Positions 9,475 to 21,695 of a stretch of 49,721 nt of DNA are shown in pieces. Each line of letters starts with the position of its first letter. Position 1 is the first letter of the stretch. The notes under the pieces were generated by a model. That model was given only the letters and a program-made list of their open reading frames with translations, was not told where the DNA came from and searched no databases. The position numbers and the translations under genes are program-made. The stretch lies in assembly GCA_000827205.1 (NCBI GenBank), contig KN832580.1:151011-200731 (forward strand), read 5' to 3'. This DNA is from Plicaturopsis crispa FD-325 SS-3 (taxonomy: Eukaryota; Basidiomycota; Agaricomycetes; Amylocorticiales; Amylocorticiaceae).

Positions 9475-12153
9475 ATGAGTGACTCCTGGACACCCGATTC
9501 GTGGAGGTCGAAGCCCGCAACGCAGGTCCGTCTTTTCGCTTCCCCGCGGTCCCAATTCGGTTAACGAGGCCTTGGCTTTAATGGTCTGCTTTCACAGGGC
9601 GTAACCTATCCAGACGAACAGCACTTGTCCAAGTATGCCGCTTTTCATCAGTGCATGCCATCTCGGCACTCACCCGCCCATTTCACCGCAGGGTACTCTC
9701 CAAGATCAGCACACTCCCACCACTTGTGACCCCCTCGGAGGTGTGCCCATTCATCCTCGGCCTGATCCGATGTACAGTGCTTGACGAGGTGGGATGCTCG
9801 CGCGCAGATTGAGCGTTTACGGTTCCAACTCGGGGCGGTCCAACGTAACGAAGCCTTCCTTCTGCACGCTGGCGATTGCGCGGAGAGTTTCGATGCCTGC
9901 ACACAGGCACGTCTCCTCCCAGTCTTCTGGGCGTCTCGGTCGACCTTGTACTCACCTGCACCACTGTCGTTACGCAGGAGAATATCTCAGCCAAAATCGG
10001 CCTCATTCTTTCCTTCTCGCTCATTCTCATCTGGGGCGCCCGTCTCCCCGTCGTATGTACACGACCCTCTTCTAGTCGGGAATCTAACGTAGAGCGTCGT
10101 TCCGCAGGTCCGTATCGGACGAATTGCGGGTCAGTACGCGAAGCCGCGCAGTAGCGGGACAGAAATAGTCGGTGGGAGGGAAGTTATCAGTTTCAGGTAT
10201 GTCGCATCCGTCCAGCCAAGTGCCACTTACTGCGAGCTGATCGTATCGCCATCTCGATGTAGAGGAGACAACGTGAATGGGTACGCAGACCGTCCTCCAT
10301 TAGCTACATGCTATCTGAACTGCGTTTACTCTGCGCAGTCTGGACCCAGACGACCGCACACCAGACCCTGAGCGAATGCTCAGGTACGTACTGCTCTCGT
10401 ATCCTGAGCCTAAATCGTGCCCACGTAAAGCCCCCCAATAGCGCGTACTTTCACTCAACGGCAACACTCAATCACGTCCGCGCGCTGCTCACATCTGGCT
10501 TTGCATCGCTGCACCATCCGCGTGACTGGTCATTAGGGCATGTCCGCTCGCCGGCGCTGAGGTGCGTGTTTCTCGTTTCGTCTATGCTACGTAGCGCTCC
10601 TCTTTTGGCGGGTCGATGGTTTCAGATCTTTACATTTGCCTGCTCAAAGTGAACTGTGCAGCCGCCGGTTGGAGTGGTTTCATACCTGCTAATTGGCAGA
10701 TGCGCTCGCTCGATAGCAGCACGTATTTCCGCATCCACTCGGCGTATGCACATTTCACCGTAGCTCTCAATCATTCCGGTATCTTGATCATCATTCCCAA
10801 ACCATAACTTCATCTTTCGTGCACGCTCCTCGCATGACGGTGCGCTGATCTATCGATTGCCATTCAGGGAAGAATTCGAGCGTATCGTCGAGGGTCTTTC
10901 CGACGCACTTGATTTCAGCACGACTATTGGTGTCGATTCTGGGCGCGAAAACCCACGCTACGAAAGCGGAGGTGGCCGCGGGGCATTCGGGGAGGTCGAT
11001 TTCTACACCAGGTTTGTTCTTCTCCTGTTTCGCAGACCGAACGCGTAACTCACGAACCACGTTCAGCCACGAGGGTTTGATGCTCGACTACGAGCAGGCG
11101 CTCACCCGATCCTTCCCCCTTCCCTCTACGCACAGCCTGACGCGTCCCCCTTCGCCAGTCCCGTCTTCCTCGCCACCGCCATCACCGCCGAAGGCGTTCT
11201 ACAACACGTCTGCGCATTTCCTGTGGATCGGTGACCGTACACGACAGCTCGATGGCGCACACGTCGAGTACTTCCGTGGGATTCGCAATCCGATCGGCGT
11301 CAAGGTTGGCCCCAGCATGAAGAGCGACGAGTTAGTGAGACTGTTAGACGGTAAGTTTGCACCCAGTGTCCTTCTAACGAAGATCGGCTGACGAAACATT
11401 CTACGAAAGTCATTAACCCAGACAAAGAGGACGGGCGAGTGACGCTTATCACTCGGTACGGCGCTGGGAAGGTAATACCAGTCTCCTCTAATCCGAGATA
11501 ACACATGGTGCTGAACGAATTGCAGATCGAGGATCACCTCGCGAGCCATATCGAGGTTGTCAAGAAGTCGCAACACCCCGTTATCTGGATATGCGACCCG
11601 ATGCACGGAAAGTATGTGTGCCATCCTTCCTCGTCCGCAGTCCGTCTCATAACTAACTGCCATTTATACTCCTAGCACGCAAACTTCCAGTTCGGGTCTG
11701 AAGACGAGGAACTTTGGCACGATTATCAGCGAGCTGACGTCGTGCATTCGGATTCACGGCGCATGCGGCTCGCGTCTGGGCGGCGTCAGCCTCGAGTTCA
11801 CGGGCGAGATCAACGACGAGGGGTTCAGCGTCACCGAGTGCCTCGGCGGGAGCATGCAGCTCAGCGAGGAGGAGCTCGGGCTCCGCTACCAGGTGCGTTC
11901 GCGTTCTCGTTTCGTTATCTCGGCGCTCTGTCGTTGAACGGTATTGGGTATACGTAGAGCTTCTGCGATCCGAGACTCAACTTCGAGCAATCGCTGGGTA
12001 AGTATCTCTGCGCCCTGTTTCAACAACAACGGTCGCTGACGAGATGATCCTATAGACGTGGCTTTCCTCATATCTGAGCACTTCAAAAAAGAACGACGGG
12101 GCCAAAAGCCAACGGACGCATTGTACTCTGCCCTCGGCGGGCGCAAAATATAG
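9475..12153 (+). CDS. 3-deoxy-7-phosphoheptulonate synthase, class II (plant type)
   Basis: Sixteen exons encode 503 aa: 9475-9525, 9598-9632, 9692-9740, 9808-9906, 9978-10052, 10108-10196, 10263-10280, 10339-10383, 10442-10561, 10868-11011, 11067-11350, 11410-11471, 11526-11611, 11676-11892, 11958-11997, 12056-12153. The enzyme joins phosphoenolpyruvate and erythrose 4-phosphate in the first step of the shikimate pathway. Visible class II hallmarks: SWRSKPATQ near the N-terminus, GDCAE with the metal-binding Cys, [43 protein letters not shown], the metal His in WICDPMHGN, the metal Glu in LEFTGE, TECLGGS, and the metal Asp in CDPRLN. A proline/serine-rich insert of about 25 residues lies near residue 270. 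Intron 4 has a GC donor. Intron 9 is unusually long (306 nt). No organelle-targeting peptide is obvious. Confidence 0.88.
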
Positions 12154-12387
12154 TAGAGACGCAGTCCACGTTCAACCGGTCAGCGTTCATTGTACAACGG
12201 CTGCCCAACAAAAAGTATGTATGTACCACCTCTGTCGTATTTATCCCTCGCACTGTCCCTATCGAATTTCGTAGAACGCTAGCTTGATTATATCTAAAGG
12301 CACAACAACGTTGTAAACAAAACACTAAGATACACAGAGTTTCTCTCTACTAATGCAACGGGGAAAGCAAGGGATAGCGTGCGGAGC

Positions 12388-15300
12388 TCAGGACAAGTCG
12401 AATCCTGCACCCGAGTGAATAGCTTGGAGCAGTTTTTGACGGAGGACGCGCTCGCTCTTGTATCGCGGAAGCTGAGGGAAGAAATATCAGCTTCAAGACC
12501 GGTGAGACGCCGCAAAGAGAACGCACCTTGAGAAGGTTGACACACGTGCTCGCTGTAGGTAGCCGGGACTCATCGTTCCCAGCATCGCGAATGGAGAAAT
12601 TGGGGACAAGTTCCTTGAACCCACTGTCGCTGCACGATTAGCAAGAGAAACAAAGAGCATTGTAAAGACGCACAGTAATGGAGGTCGACTACAGCTCGTC
12701 ACGAAACGCAGCAGTGCTCGGCGCTGCTCCTGGTCGAACGAGTTGACCGTCTACAATGGCCATGAATCGTCAGTCAACGGCAATAAGGTATCACTTCATT
12801 CGCGTACCTTCCAAAACGCCACTATCGTCTCCTCCGCGTCGTCGTAGACACCACCGTAAGCCGTGTGCCGCCTCAAGTCTTCGAGGTCTACAGGCGAGTT
12901 CACGCCGCCAAGGAGGATCTGCACCTCTTGCTGGTTGAACATCTTCAGCCACTTGGGGTCGATCATCTCCGACAAACCCTCGAAAAACGCTTCGGACTGG
13001 AGTTTTATCTGCTTCGTGAGGCGGTAATGCGAGACCAGGTGGATGTATTGCAGACGATTCTCGCGTGTGACTGCAATATTACTGCCGTTCGGGATCAGGT
13101 CTATCGTCTTCGTGACTCCGAATTCTGCAGGGATGAATTTGAACATGAAATGGGCGGACGACGACACGAACGGTACGCACCGTCAATCGCAACGGTAAAA
13201 TTAAGCGAAAGCTCCTCGGGATTACCGGTATAATGCTTAAGGAAGATCAATCCCTGGTACAATTCTGGGTCTAGCGACGCAAGGTCATCTAAGAAACTTT
13301 GTTTCTCCAGCCACTAATGGAGAAAGATCAGAGGTCAAGATGTCTTTCAAATAGTTGTATCGTACCTTCGCGAGGAAGAAACCAGCGAACGCCACGTCTA
13401 CGAGAATACCCTCGTACATGGCCTTGCCTAATATCCGCCCGATGAAACGATACCAGTTAAGACTATGCGCTGTATACGGGTAAACCGATTAGTACATTTG
13501 TGCACAACGGAAAAAACAGAATTCACTTACGTTCCGTGGCATAGGCATGAGGATTTGGATACAACTCGTTCTGCTTCGTGGCGAGCCACAACCCACGATC
13601 AGTGTCAAACACTTCGCGACAAAGGCTTGTGAAGAACTCCTTGAACACGCCTCCGCCGTCAATCCCAGCCTCCTCCTGCCCGAACTGATCGATGAACGTG
13701 ATCTCGACAGGCGACTTCAGATCGGCCTCCCCGAGCTTGTCGAATCCATCCTGGGCAACATTTCCACGGCGCACGCTGACGTGGGTGCGCCCAGCGCCCC
13801 AGTTGTGCACTTGGTGCATGCGGCCGCCGCCGTACGACTCTAAGCGCCCGCGGGAAAGCATGTCGTTCGCGACGAAATGCCGGAAGACGCCCACGCGCAC
13901 CTCGAACGGGATCGCAAACGGGATATTGTGTAGCACGCCCAGCCTTGGCGACATAAATGCGATCTGCGCCTTCGATTGGCGGCCCCGCAAGTCGGTTTCG
14001 GAGGTCAGCTGTCGCTCCTCGGCGAGCGCGGCCTCCACGAAGGAGTGCATGTCGATCTGGGAGGACACGAGCCAGTGCCCGGGCGGCGTGAACGATCTAC
14101 GGGAGTCGCGCGCGTGGATAGCTTGCAGGCAGCGTGTGACTTTCTCTCGGGCGCCCTCCCAGCGGAGACCGCCGTTGAGCCCCGGGACGGTACCTTCTGC
14201 GATGCCTGCTTGGTCTTCGCGCCAGTAGAGCACGAATGCGATGTTGAGCAGCTGGCGGGAGAACGAGGTTAGTTCGTCGAGGGTGAGCGGGTTGCGCGGC
14301 GCGGATGTGGCATTGGACGCTGGCGCGAAGAACTCGTCGTCGCCCATGGTAAGCAGAGACTGCGTGTAAAGATCGGCGAGGAAAAGGAGCGATGGCCAGT
14401 GCTGTGCATGTGCCGGGTCTATGTCATGTATCAGTAACGTTGATTTTCATCGATAATGACTGAATACACACCCATAAGCTTGGTCGGGTTGTCATCTCGC
14501 CCCAATCCGGTCCCCCTCACATAACTGCGGTAAATTTCCCTGATCAGCCCACCGCCAGTATGCACAACGACGGCTCCCAGTACCCGGCCCCACTTGGCAG
14601 GCCAGGACACGCCTAGGGAGCAGAAAAAGGATATAAGTGCTGGACGGGGCGCGCGAGTAGATAAGAGGGAGTGGATGTGAGATGGGGAGGGAAGAACGAG
14701 GAGACGTTTCGTCGTGCGCTGGTCGAAGGAGGGAAGCGGGGGTGGCGCGTTGAATGTCGAGACGACCCGAACGGTGGTGCTAGCGGGCGCATCTGAGTCG
14801 GAATCCGAGTCAGAGAGAGCCGTTGGGCGGGAAGGGGTTGATCTGGCCTTAGGCGGCTCGAAAGAGTTCGCAGGGAATATGGCCAAGAGAGCAGCGAATA
14901 AGTGGAGATATCCGCCTAATGCGGGAGGAGGTAGGGCAGAATATCGCGGAGGAGTGAAGGCGAGGAGGTTAGCGAGGAGGTGCGCGGCGGAAACGCCTTC
15001 TAGAGATGCTACGATGCGAGACGGTTCTAGTGCTGTGAATTGCGCATAAGGAATGCGAGAGGATAGCGTAGTAAGAGAGGCGAGCGGGAGGCGATTCGGA
15101 AGCAGGGGGATAGTGAGTATGTACACGACAAGATCGGGGAAAGCGCGTGGGGATGACAGCGGAGACGTGACGAGAGAAACGAGCGGAGGCAAACTCGCGG
15201 AGGATTTCGCTTCCAGCGGCTACATGACAGTCAGAAAGACATAGCGGGACAATTTGTGGCGCTTACAATATTTGAGATTGCACGCCCGAGGTAGGAGTAT

Positions 15301-15882
15301 AAGCCATGATCGAGAAGGTAATCGAGCTCGTGTGAGATAAGAATTCCAAGTACTCGTAGATGCGCTAGCGCATATTTAGATCTGTACAGTGTCAGCGCCG
15401 ACCTAAAGTGAACGCGAACGCATGCACTTACCGTGGGTTCTGTGCGACAGACTGCAAGAGGAGTAAGCTGGCTTGTCGCACGAGTACTTTCCAGCTTTCG
15501 TCGTTCTTCAGTAGTGTCTCTACTTCAAGTAAGAACAGCTCCCGCCACAAAACGCGTGAGGCGCACCTTCGGTCATGGCACTCGACCACGCTCCCAGCAC
15601 TTCCTCGTCTCTCCCGATCAGTACGAGACATCGCAATCCCGTCAAGCCGAGCACATCGCCCTCGAACACTCTCCGCATTTCCGCCTTAACTTTCTTCGCC
15701 TCGTGCACACCCCTCCACCAGGCCTGAAGACGCACGGCGGAGTCGGCGCGCAGCCGCTGGGCCTCGCGTTCCATCCGTCGCGCCTTTGCTTGATCGAGGA
15801 TGGCAGCATGGGAAGAAGCAGACGAGGCGCCGCCCAGGTTTATCTTGCGGCGATTCCGCTCGTCGTCAAATAATGGCAGCAT
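12388..15882 (-). CDS. HECT-type E3 ubiquitin ligase, Hul5/UBE3C family
   Basis: Eleven exons encode 991 aa (exons, low-high: 15567-15882, 15432-15522, 15267-15381, 14472-15219, 13531-14418, 13366-13469, 13181-13313, 12808-13124, 12674-12750, 12527-12629, 12388-12471). It should transfer ubiquitin from an E2 to substrates. Hul5 and UBE3C extend chains on proteasome-bound or misfolded proteins. Residues 45-60 resemble an IQ motif (VRLQAWWRG), as in UBE3C. The HECT domain fills the last 370 residues: DEAGID-type motif as EEAGIDGGGVFKEFF, then GRILGKAMYEG, FRDE-equivalent loops, and the catalytic Cys in TASTC at residue 959, 33 residues from the end. The start is the ATG opening MLPLFDDERNRRKINLGG, a conserved N-terminal motif of this family. 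The gene diverges from the carrier gene across 212 bp. Confidence 0.85.
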
Positions 15883-16094
15883 CTGTGGCGAGTACAGTAC
15901 AGTGTATAGTGTTGCGCGTACAAGTGAAGGTCGTCCGAGGACGTCAGTCACCCTGGTATTCCTGTTTAGGCGATTACGTAAACACATTTACGCGCCCAAG
16001 AAATTTGGCGCTTCCAATTTGCTGCAGCCCTGCTCTCTGTTTCCCTCCTCGACGTTCCGTTTTCTTTTTCTCAGAACTCTCATAGACGGTCGAC

Positions 16095-17274
16095 ATGTCC
16101 CCAGCTATCTCTGGAAAAGGAAAGGAGTCGGGAACGGCTCGCGTTCTCGGGTCTGGGACCTCTGGTTAGCAGTACAGCTCTTCCTAGCGCGTCAATGCGT
16201 GCTGAAATGCGTTTTCTGTGCAGGTATTGCAGAGCTGCTCATATTCCACCCGGTGGACACCGTCGCCAAGCGTCTTATGAGCAATAAGGCCAAGGTCGTG
16301 AGCACCCACCTGTATTTCTCTACCTCATCTATCCTGACCCGTCCGTAGGTGTCCTTCTCGACGCTTTCGCCCATCGTTTTCCGGGACTCCGCGTCTGCGC
16401 CCTTGGGGAAGAAGATTCTCTCGCTTTTCCCCGGCCTGGGCTATGCGGCAGGATACAAGGTCGCCCAGCGCGTGTACAAATTCGGCGGCCAGCCGTGGTT
16501 CAACGACCTCATTACGAGACACTACAAGACGCAGTTCACGAACACGTTTGGCGAGCGGAAGGGCAAGATGATGATGCAGGCAACCGCTGGCAGGTAATAT
16601 TTCTACCTCTCCATGTCCCCCGGCGTGGCTGACGTGTATGCAGTCTGACTGGAATTGGAGAGGTCGTCCTGCTCCCGCTGGACGCGCTGAAGATTAAGCG
16701 GCAGGTTAACCCTGAAGCATTCCGGGGCCGTGGGTTCGTCCGGATATTCCTGGAGGAGGGTACGACGCTCTACCGTGGCTGGGGCTGGACCATGGCTCGC
16801 AATGCCCCTGGCAGTTTCGCTGTGCGTCTCCTGCACATCCTCATACTCCCGTGCTGACGTGTTGTGCGTGCAGCTTTTCGGTGCATCGGCCGTGACGAAG
16901 GAGTACATCCTTGGCGTACACGATTTCCACAAGGCGACATGGTCGCAGAACTTCGTTGCCTCTATCGCGGGTGCCGTGGCGTCCATCACCGTGGCCGCGC
17001 CGCTCGACACCGTCAAGACGCGTATCCAGAACGCGAACTTCGAGCGGAAAGTGTCCGGCGTGACCGTCGTGAAGGACCTGCTCAAGAACGAGGGCCCCAC
17101 CGCCTTCTTCAAGGGCTTGACGCCGAAGGTTCGTCCCGTTCCATTCCCTCTTACCCTTCAGACGGAGGGATCCTGATGTTCGTGGCCCGGTAGATCTTGG
17201 TTGTTGGCCCCAAGCTTGTGTTCAGCTACACGCTCGCCCAGTCGCTCATCCCGATCTTCGCCAACTACGTTTAG
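16095..17274 (+). CDS. Mitochondrial carrier, GTP/GDP carrier type
   Basis: Six exons (16095-16164, 16224-16294, 16349-16593, 16644-16821, 16874-17128, 17194-17274) encode 299 aa, the usual carrier length. The three-repeat layout is visible through the Px(D/E)xxKxR-type signatures: HPVDTVAKRLM in repeat 1, PLDALKIKRQ in repeat 2 and PLDTVKTRIQ in repeat 3. The second repeat reads GIGEVVLLPLDALKIKRQVNPEAF, which resembles yeast Ggc1 (Yhm1), the inner-membrane GTP/GDP exchanger linked to mitochondrial iron and nucleotide balance. The Ggc1 assignment is from recalled motif similarity; membership of the SLC25 family is certain. The gene lies in a mitochondrial neighbourhood with uS7m converging downstream. 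Confidence 0.82.
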
Positions 17275-17596
17275 GCTGGAGGGACGCACAAAAAGTATAT
17301 GATATAGAGGAATTTACGGTTTTTATTATCTTACTCGGATCCTTGGATACAGCTGGGGACATTTGTTTCTCGCCGCCGTCGCACCACTCACTCACTACGA
17401 ATAGATAATTGCTTTTAAGTGTTCATCTGAAGCCACCAAGAAAAAGTTTCGTCGCAGTGTGAGTGTCGGTGGTGCGTATACTGGAGAAATTGCAACTCTC
17501 AAAGATGTGTTCCTCCAAGACCTCGAAACGAATTGCACTCGAGTTCGTGGAAAGTAAGATGGCACAGCAACAACGATGCTAAGAGGTCCCTGGCCG
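17275..17596. other. Convergent intergenic stretch
   Basis: 322 bp between the 3' ends of the carrier gene and the uS7m gene. No coding potential was recognised. Polyadenylation signals for both genes are expected here. Confidence 0.5.
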
Positions 17597-18339
17597 TCAT
17601 GACCTCGTCTTTGGTACCTCACCCCTGCAAAAAAACAGTGAGATTCAGAAGTGGTATGTATTGCTGGAGAGACGCACCTATTAATCATTGCCGCTCTATG
17701 CACTTCCGTCTTCATCTTGAGCGCCTCGCTCGTCTCCTGTATCACCGCAATCAACTCCCTCGCTAGGCGCTCCTCGAGCGTCTTCCCCGGCTTCCCATTG
17801 CTCGCCTTCAATATCCACCGTAGGCCAATCGAGATCCGCTGCCGCTCGTTCAGCACACTTGGCATCTGCACCGTCTTCGTCTTCGTGCGCTTCATGCTCT
17901 TCGTCTTCAGCGCGGGCGCGACGGCGAAGATGGCCGCGCGGAGGATGGGGAGCGGCGGCGCGCGGGTGTATGCGTGGATATAGAGGAGCACGCGCGAGAT
18001 AAGGCGCGAGGCGCGTTTCCGCTTCCCGTCCTGGAGGACCATGGACGCGAGGAAGTGCAGGAGGGGGTCTTCGGCGGGCGGGATGGTGAGGACGGGTTCG
18101 TCTTGCTGCCATGCTGGCCGCGTTGAGGGTGCCACAGGTGTCGGTGGGAGGGCGAGGGCGTCGGGTGCGAATATGCCTCCTCCGGTGATGTTGCCAAGCA
18201 CGTTCAGCGATTCGTTGACAATGGCGTTGTCGGACGAGGATGGTGCGGTGGAGAGCGTCCGCGCCCACCGTGCTACCGCTCTCCTCGGTATTGGCCGTGC
18301 AAATGTCTTTGAAACGACTGGCCGAATGTAAGTGGACAT
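17597..18339 (-). CDS. Mitochondrial small ribosomal subunit protein uS7m
   Basis: Two exons (17678-18339 and 17597-17624) encode 229 aa. The protein would bind the 3' domain of the mitochondrial small-subunit rRNA. Residues 1-35 are rich in Arg, Ser and Ala without acidic residues, a clear mitochondrial presequence. The S7 core follows: DPLLHFLASMVLQDGKRKRASRLISRVL, a long middle helix, then QRISIGLRWILKAS, KTLEERLARELIAV and EVHRAAMINR near the C-terminus, all typical of uS7. The final exon adds only nine residues (ending in VPKTRS). A 53-nt GT-AG intron separates it. Yeast calls this gene RSM7. The start was chosen as the first ATG that gives the presequence. Confidence 0.82.
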
Positions 18340-18465
18340 GGCTAAGTGCCGTCGTTTCAGTAGTAGGTTTCGACAGCAAACAGTGGTGGTGCTCACCGTG
18401 GTCGACGGTCTCGAGGAAAAGTGTGATCCCTTCCGAATTCCGATGCTTACCGCCGCGAACAAGTT

Positions 18466-19455
18466 TGTGGGCGCATATTTTTTTATGCTTGAATCTGAAC
18501 ACCGTATGCCACTAAGTATCTTTATTCAGCCGGACCCAAATATGAACGCTCAGCGCTCAAAAATGTATACGGGGGTGCGCTTTATGTGCGCATATGCCTT
18601 GTATGCTTGTTGTCAGCGACTCTTCCACTCGCCCAAATCCGCGTTCACCGACACACCCATAGTTCGAAGCGCCGCGGACGTCGAACGTATCGTGCCCATC
18701 TTACCGTGACATCGTCTCTAACAAACCTTTTCTTTTTTCGAGTCAGGTATAAATTTCTTGATGCTCGCAGCGACGAGGACATATTCGCCACCTTCCGAGC
18801 TCTCGACGTCAATCCCTCGCACGACTTTACGGCAGAACAAGCCGCCCATGATGCTCTCAGTCGCGTACTGGACTGGAATGGGTAGGCCGAAGCGTCTAGC
18901 CATCTTCCGTCATGGCTTGAACCGCCTCCCTGCGAAGCTGGACGGCTTTCCGCCGCCGACACCCTGGACCGATCTCGGAGAGTATCTTGGTCCCTTCCAG
19001 ACAATCACTCCGCCGCCTCTGATGTCGCTGCGTGCAAATTCCCTGCGTCCTTATGAACTCACACCTATACGGCGACGTATTCTCGCAGCCCACCGGCATA
19101 TTCCTGAGGCGTATCGACACTCTGCTGGCGCAGCTCGTAGCGCTAGCCGTTACCATTCGTGTTTGGCTTCTGGATCCCAAGGACCGTGATGGAGACATAT
19201 GGACAACCGTACAAAATCTAGTGCGCCACGACACCCAGCTGGCCTACTCCTTGCGCGAGTATCTGAAAGCCGTTGTCAAGGATGCGTTGCACGCGGTGGA
19301 GATCAGCGCCCGGAATACTGTTCGAACTGTCTCAGTGCTTGAGGCGAGCGCCCCTGGCCCCGAACTCGCTGACCAGGCGCGCAGCCTGGCCGATACGTGT
19401 CATCGGCCTAAAAATTCCTGCAGAAATATGTTGACGCGTCGAATACCCTGATGTC
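18466..19455 (+). pseudogene. Decayed tandem copy of the 19829-21111 gene
   Basis: Translated pieces match the intact gene downstream in the same order but in three different frames. At 18811-18885 the relic has a HDFT..A..D.LSRV..W pattern, matching the intact copy. At about 18965 WTDLGEYLGPF parallels WTDIVPYLPFW. At about 19142 LAVTIRVW parallels LAVSIRIW. The roughly 90 residues that the intact copy has between the first two matches are missing. Stops and frame changes fall where no plausible intron fits. A relic of a tandem duplication is the simplest reading. A differently spliced functional paralogue cannot be fully excluded. Upstream, 18340-18465 is leader sequence shared with the divergent uS7m gene. 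Confidence 0.55.
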
Positions 19456-19828
19456 GAACCTTAGGATCGATCTCGACGACTTCCGAGAGCAGGACCTGTC
19501 TGAGCCTGAGGACGGGGATGATATTGTTGGCATAGTGCGAGCGTGGCGGGCATTGTCGATGGCACCACGACCAGCCGGGTCGGACTGAGGCTTCGGATCC
19601 GTGTCTTTGTTCTGTCTGGACAGAATGTACATGTTAACAGTAAGCGCAAATCTTCTCATTACGCTCCTGGCTCGCTAACAATGTTCTCTCGGGTCAATAG
19701 TCAAATCCCTGCGTGCAAGGAGCTGGACCACGAGGGGTTAACGTTTTAACTTTTGTCCACGGCCGGGTTTTATCTACTCTGCTCAGTGCTCGCACGTCCG
19801 AGTCAACCATACAGCTCTCACCCAATCC

Positions 19829-21111
19829 ATGGATACCATATTCCCTGCTATTCCTGTCGTGCGGGCTCTCGTCCTAGCCACCGCCATGCTTTCTGCCCTG
19901 CCATCCTCCTTCCTGTACTTACTTTTGCTCGCTGGCGGTCTCAAGGCGGTCTCGTTCCAAAACCGGCACTGCCTCGTGGCACTTGTGGGCGCGTATGTTT
20001 TTCTCACGTATGGGCGCTGCTGCGCACTCAGAGTCGAGCAATCCTTGCCTCAAACCACCATGTCTCCAGGAGTACCATTCGTATGGCTTCTTCCGCCCGA
20101 CGCGAATGCTCCGTCACGTCCTACATTTGCGCTCCCTGCGACCGATATCTCGGTTGATCTGACGTACCACAACATTGTCCAAATTTCTCCGTTGTTGTTT
20201 CGAGTCCAGGCCAAAATCCACCCTCCCAACAACGCGGGAACGCGACAGGATATCACCGCCACGCACATTATACCTGGTCCGCGTAGCCCAACGCACGATT
20301 TCACGACTCCCGATGCATATCGTGACGTCCTTTCGCGCGTGAGGAACTGGGCCGTACCTTCTCGATACATATGCACTACCGTCAGCCTCCCGTGGGCGAT
20401 CTGGGAGTGCAACCGCCGCCAGCTCGTCTCCAAGAAGCCGATTCGCCTCGAAATTGTCACCATCGACGGGCGGCAAGTGCAAGACAGGGCTGAGTATGCC
20501 GCACACGTTATACCACAGACGAAGGCGTCAGTTTTTAGCGTACGTCTATTGTATACGGAGTTTATTGCCCTCTTCAACGCGAAAGCTGACACCATCATTA
20601 CCAGCGCGTGGCGAACGAAGTCTTAGTCGCGGATTATATACCACACAGCGCCATTCTTGGCACCGCTGAGTGGACGGATATAGTCCCGTATCTACCCTTT
20701 TGGATGGCTCCTATGCGTGCACAGCCGGAGGACGAGCCCATTCCTTCAGCTAAAGTACAACTATGGCGCTTCCAAGTCTTGGAGAACGGCTGCCATATTC
20801 ATCGCGGCGTCTTCCTGTATGCCCACTTAACCAACGATGCTTGCATCCTTGCCGCCACCCTCATGAGGGATAGGCTAGTCACTGCTCTTCCCATTGCTGA
20901 GTACCAAAGACTGCTGGAGCGGTTCATAGAACTGGCTGTCAGTATCCGAATTTGGGTAGAGGCTCAGCCAGGCAAGCAGAACTCTGCGGAGGCTTACTGG
21001 TCGAGCGTCAAATACTCAGCCTTAAGACATGTCCGTGCGCTCGTCCCGGCGGCTTCGCTGCCAGCCTGGTCTTCGCTCATGCAACCAGTCGAAGCCCTCT
21101 TGCATCACTGA
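19829..21111 (+). CDS. Uncharacterised protein with hydrophobic N-terminus
   Basis: Two exons (19829-20539 and 20605-21111) encode 405 aa. I do not recognise the family. Residues 1-60 contain two hydrophobic stretches rich in Leu, Ala and Val that could be membrane segments or a signal anchor. The rest looks globular: a beta-rich middle (PSRYICTTVSLPWAIWECNRR, KPIRLEIVTIDGR) and a helical C-terminal half (YQRLLERFIELAVSIRIWVEA). A second in-frame Met at residue 78 (MSPGVPFVW) could be the true start if the hydrophobic part is untranslated. The 65-nt intron has good GT and AG sites and keeps the frame. A broken copy lies directly upstream, so this locus has duplicated, as is common for fast-evolving lineage-specific genes. 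No regulation can be read from the sequence. Confidence 0.6.
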
Positions 21112-21695
21112 ATGCATGTTGCCGGGCGAAGGAGTTAGATATGATGGCGTAAACGGTAAGCAGCATGCATCTGATTGTTTAACACCACATTCTCACATCT
21201 CTACCGTATGTCTAGGTCGACGCCGTCAAGGCATACGCACCATTTCGGGTGTAATTATTGAATAAAGAGTGGATTATGCTACTCTGTGCGTGTCAAAAAC
21301 GCACTCCACTTGCCTATATGCGAATGCTGACAAGTCCTTGCAGCTCATCATTGTCAGCTAGTAAATCCGATATATCACAGGTTCCTTCACGGGCTCCTCC
21401 CTATGTTTGTGAGTACTTGATACATGCCGACGATCCGCCGAGCAACACTGACAATTCTCCTACAGTTCTCTACTTGGTCATGCAATATATATAATGGATG
21501 TATCAGGATGTATGTATCAACAATGGTACTTTGCATCCTATTCCCATGAACTGTAACCCCCGCGGGCAGCCTGAATAACGCTGACAGCCTGAGTGATCAA
21601 GTTCGTCGACGCTGAGCTATCAGGTCCGTCGTGAGCCTCAGTTTAAGTCCCAGTCCAGAATACTTAGGGTATCCAGCTATTCGAGAATTACTCAA
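21112..21695. other. Intergenic stretch, no gene seen
   Basis: About 580 bp downstream of the unknown gene, AT-rich in places (a run of TATATATA near 21485). No convincing coding or RNA gene was found. The short frames do not splice into anything recognisable. Confidence 0.45.

Noticed and set aside
16325-17112. Minus-strand frames opposite the mitochondrial carrier
   Set aside because: They are shadows of the clearly conserved carrier exons.
19980-20025. 39-nt intron in the N-terminal part of the 19829 gene
   Set aside because: GT and AG ends exist and the frame would be kept, but 39 nt is shorter than the other introns here and nothing requires it.
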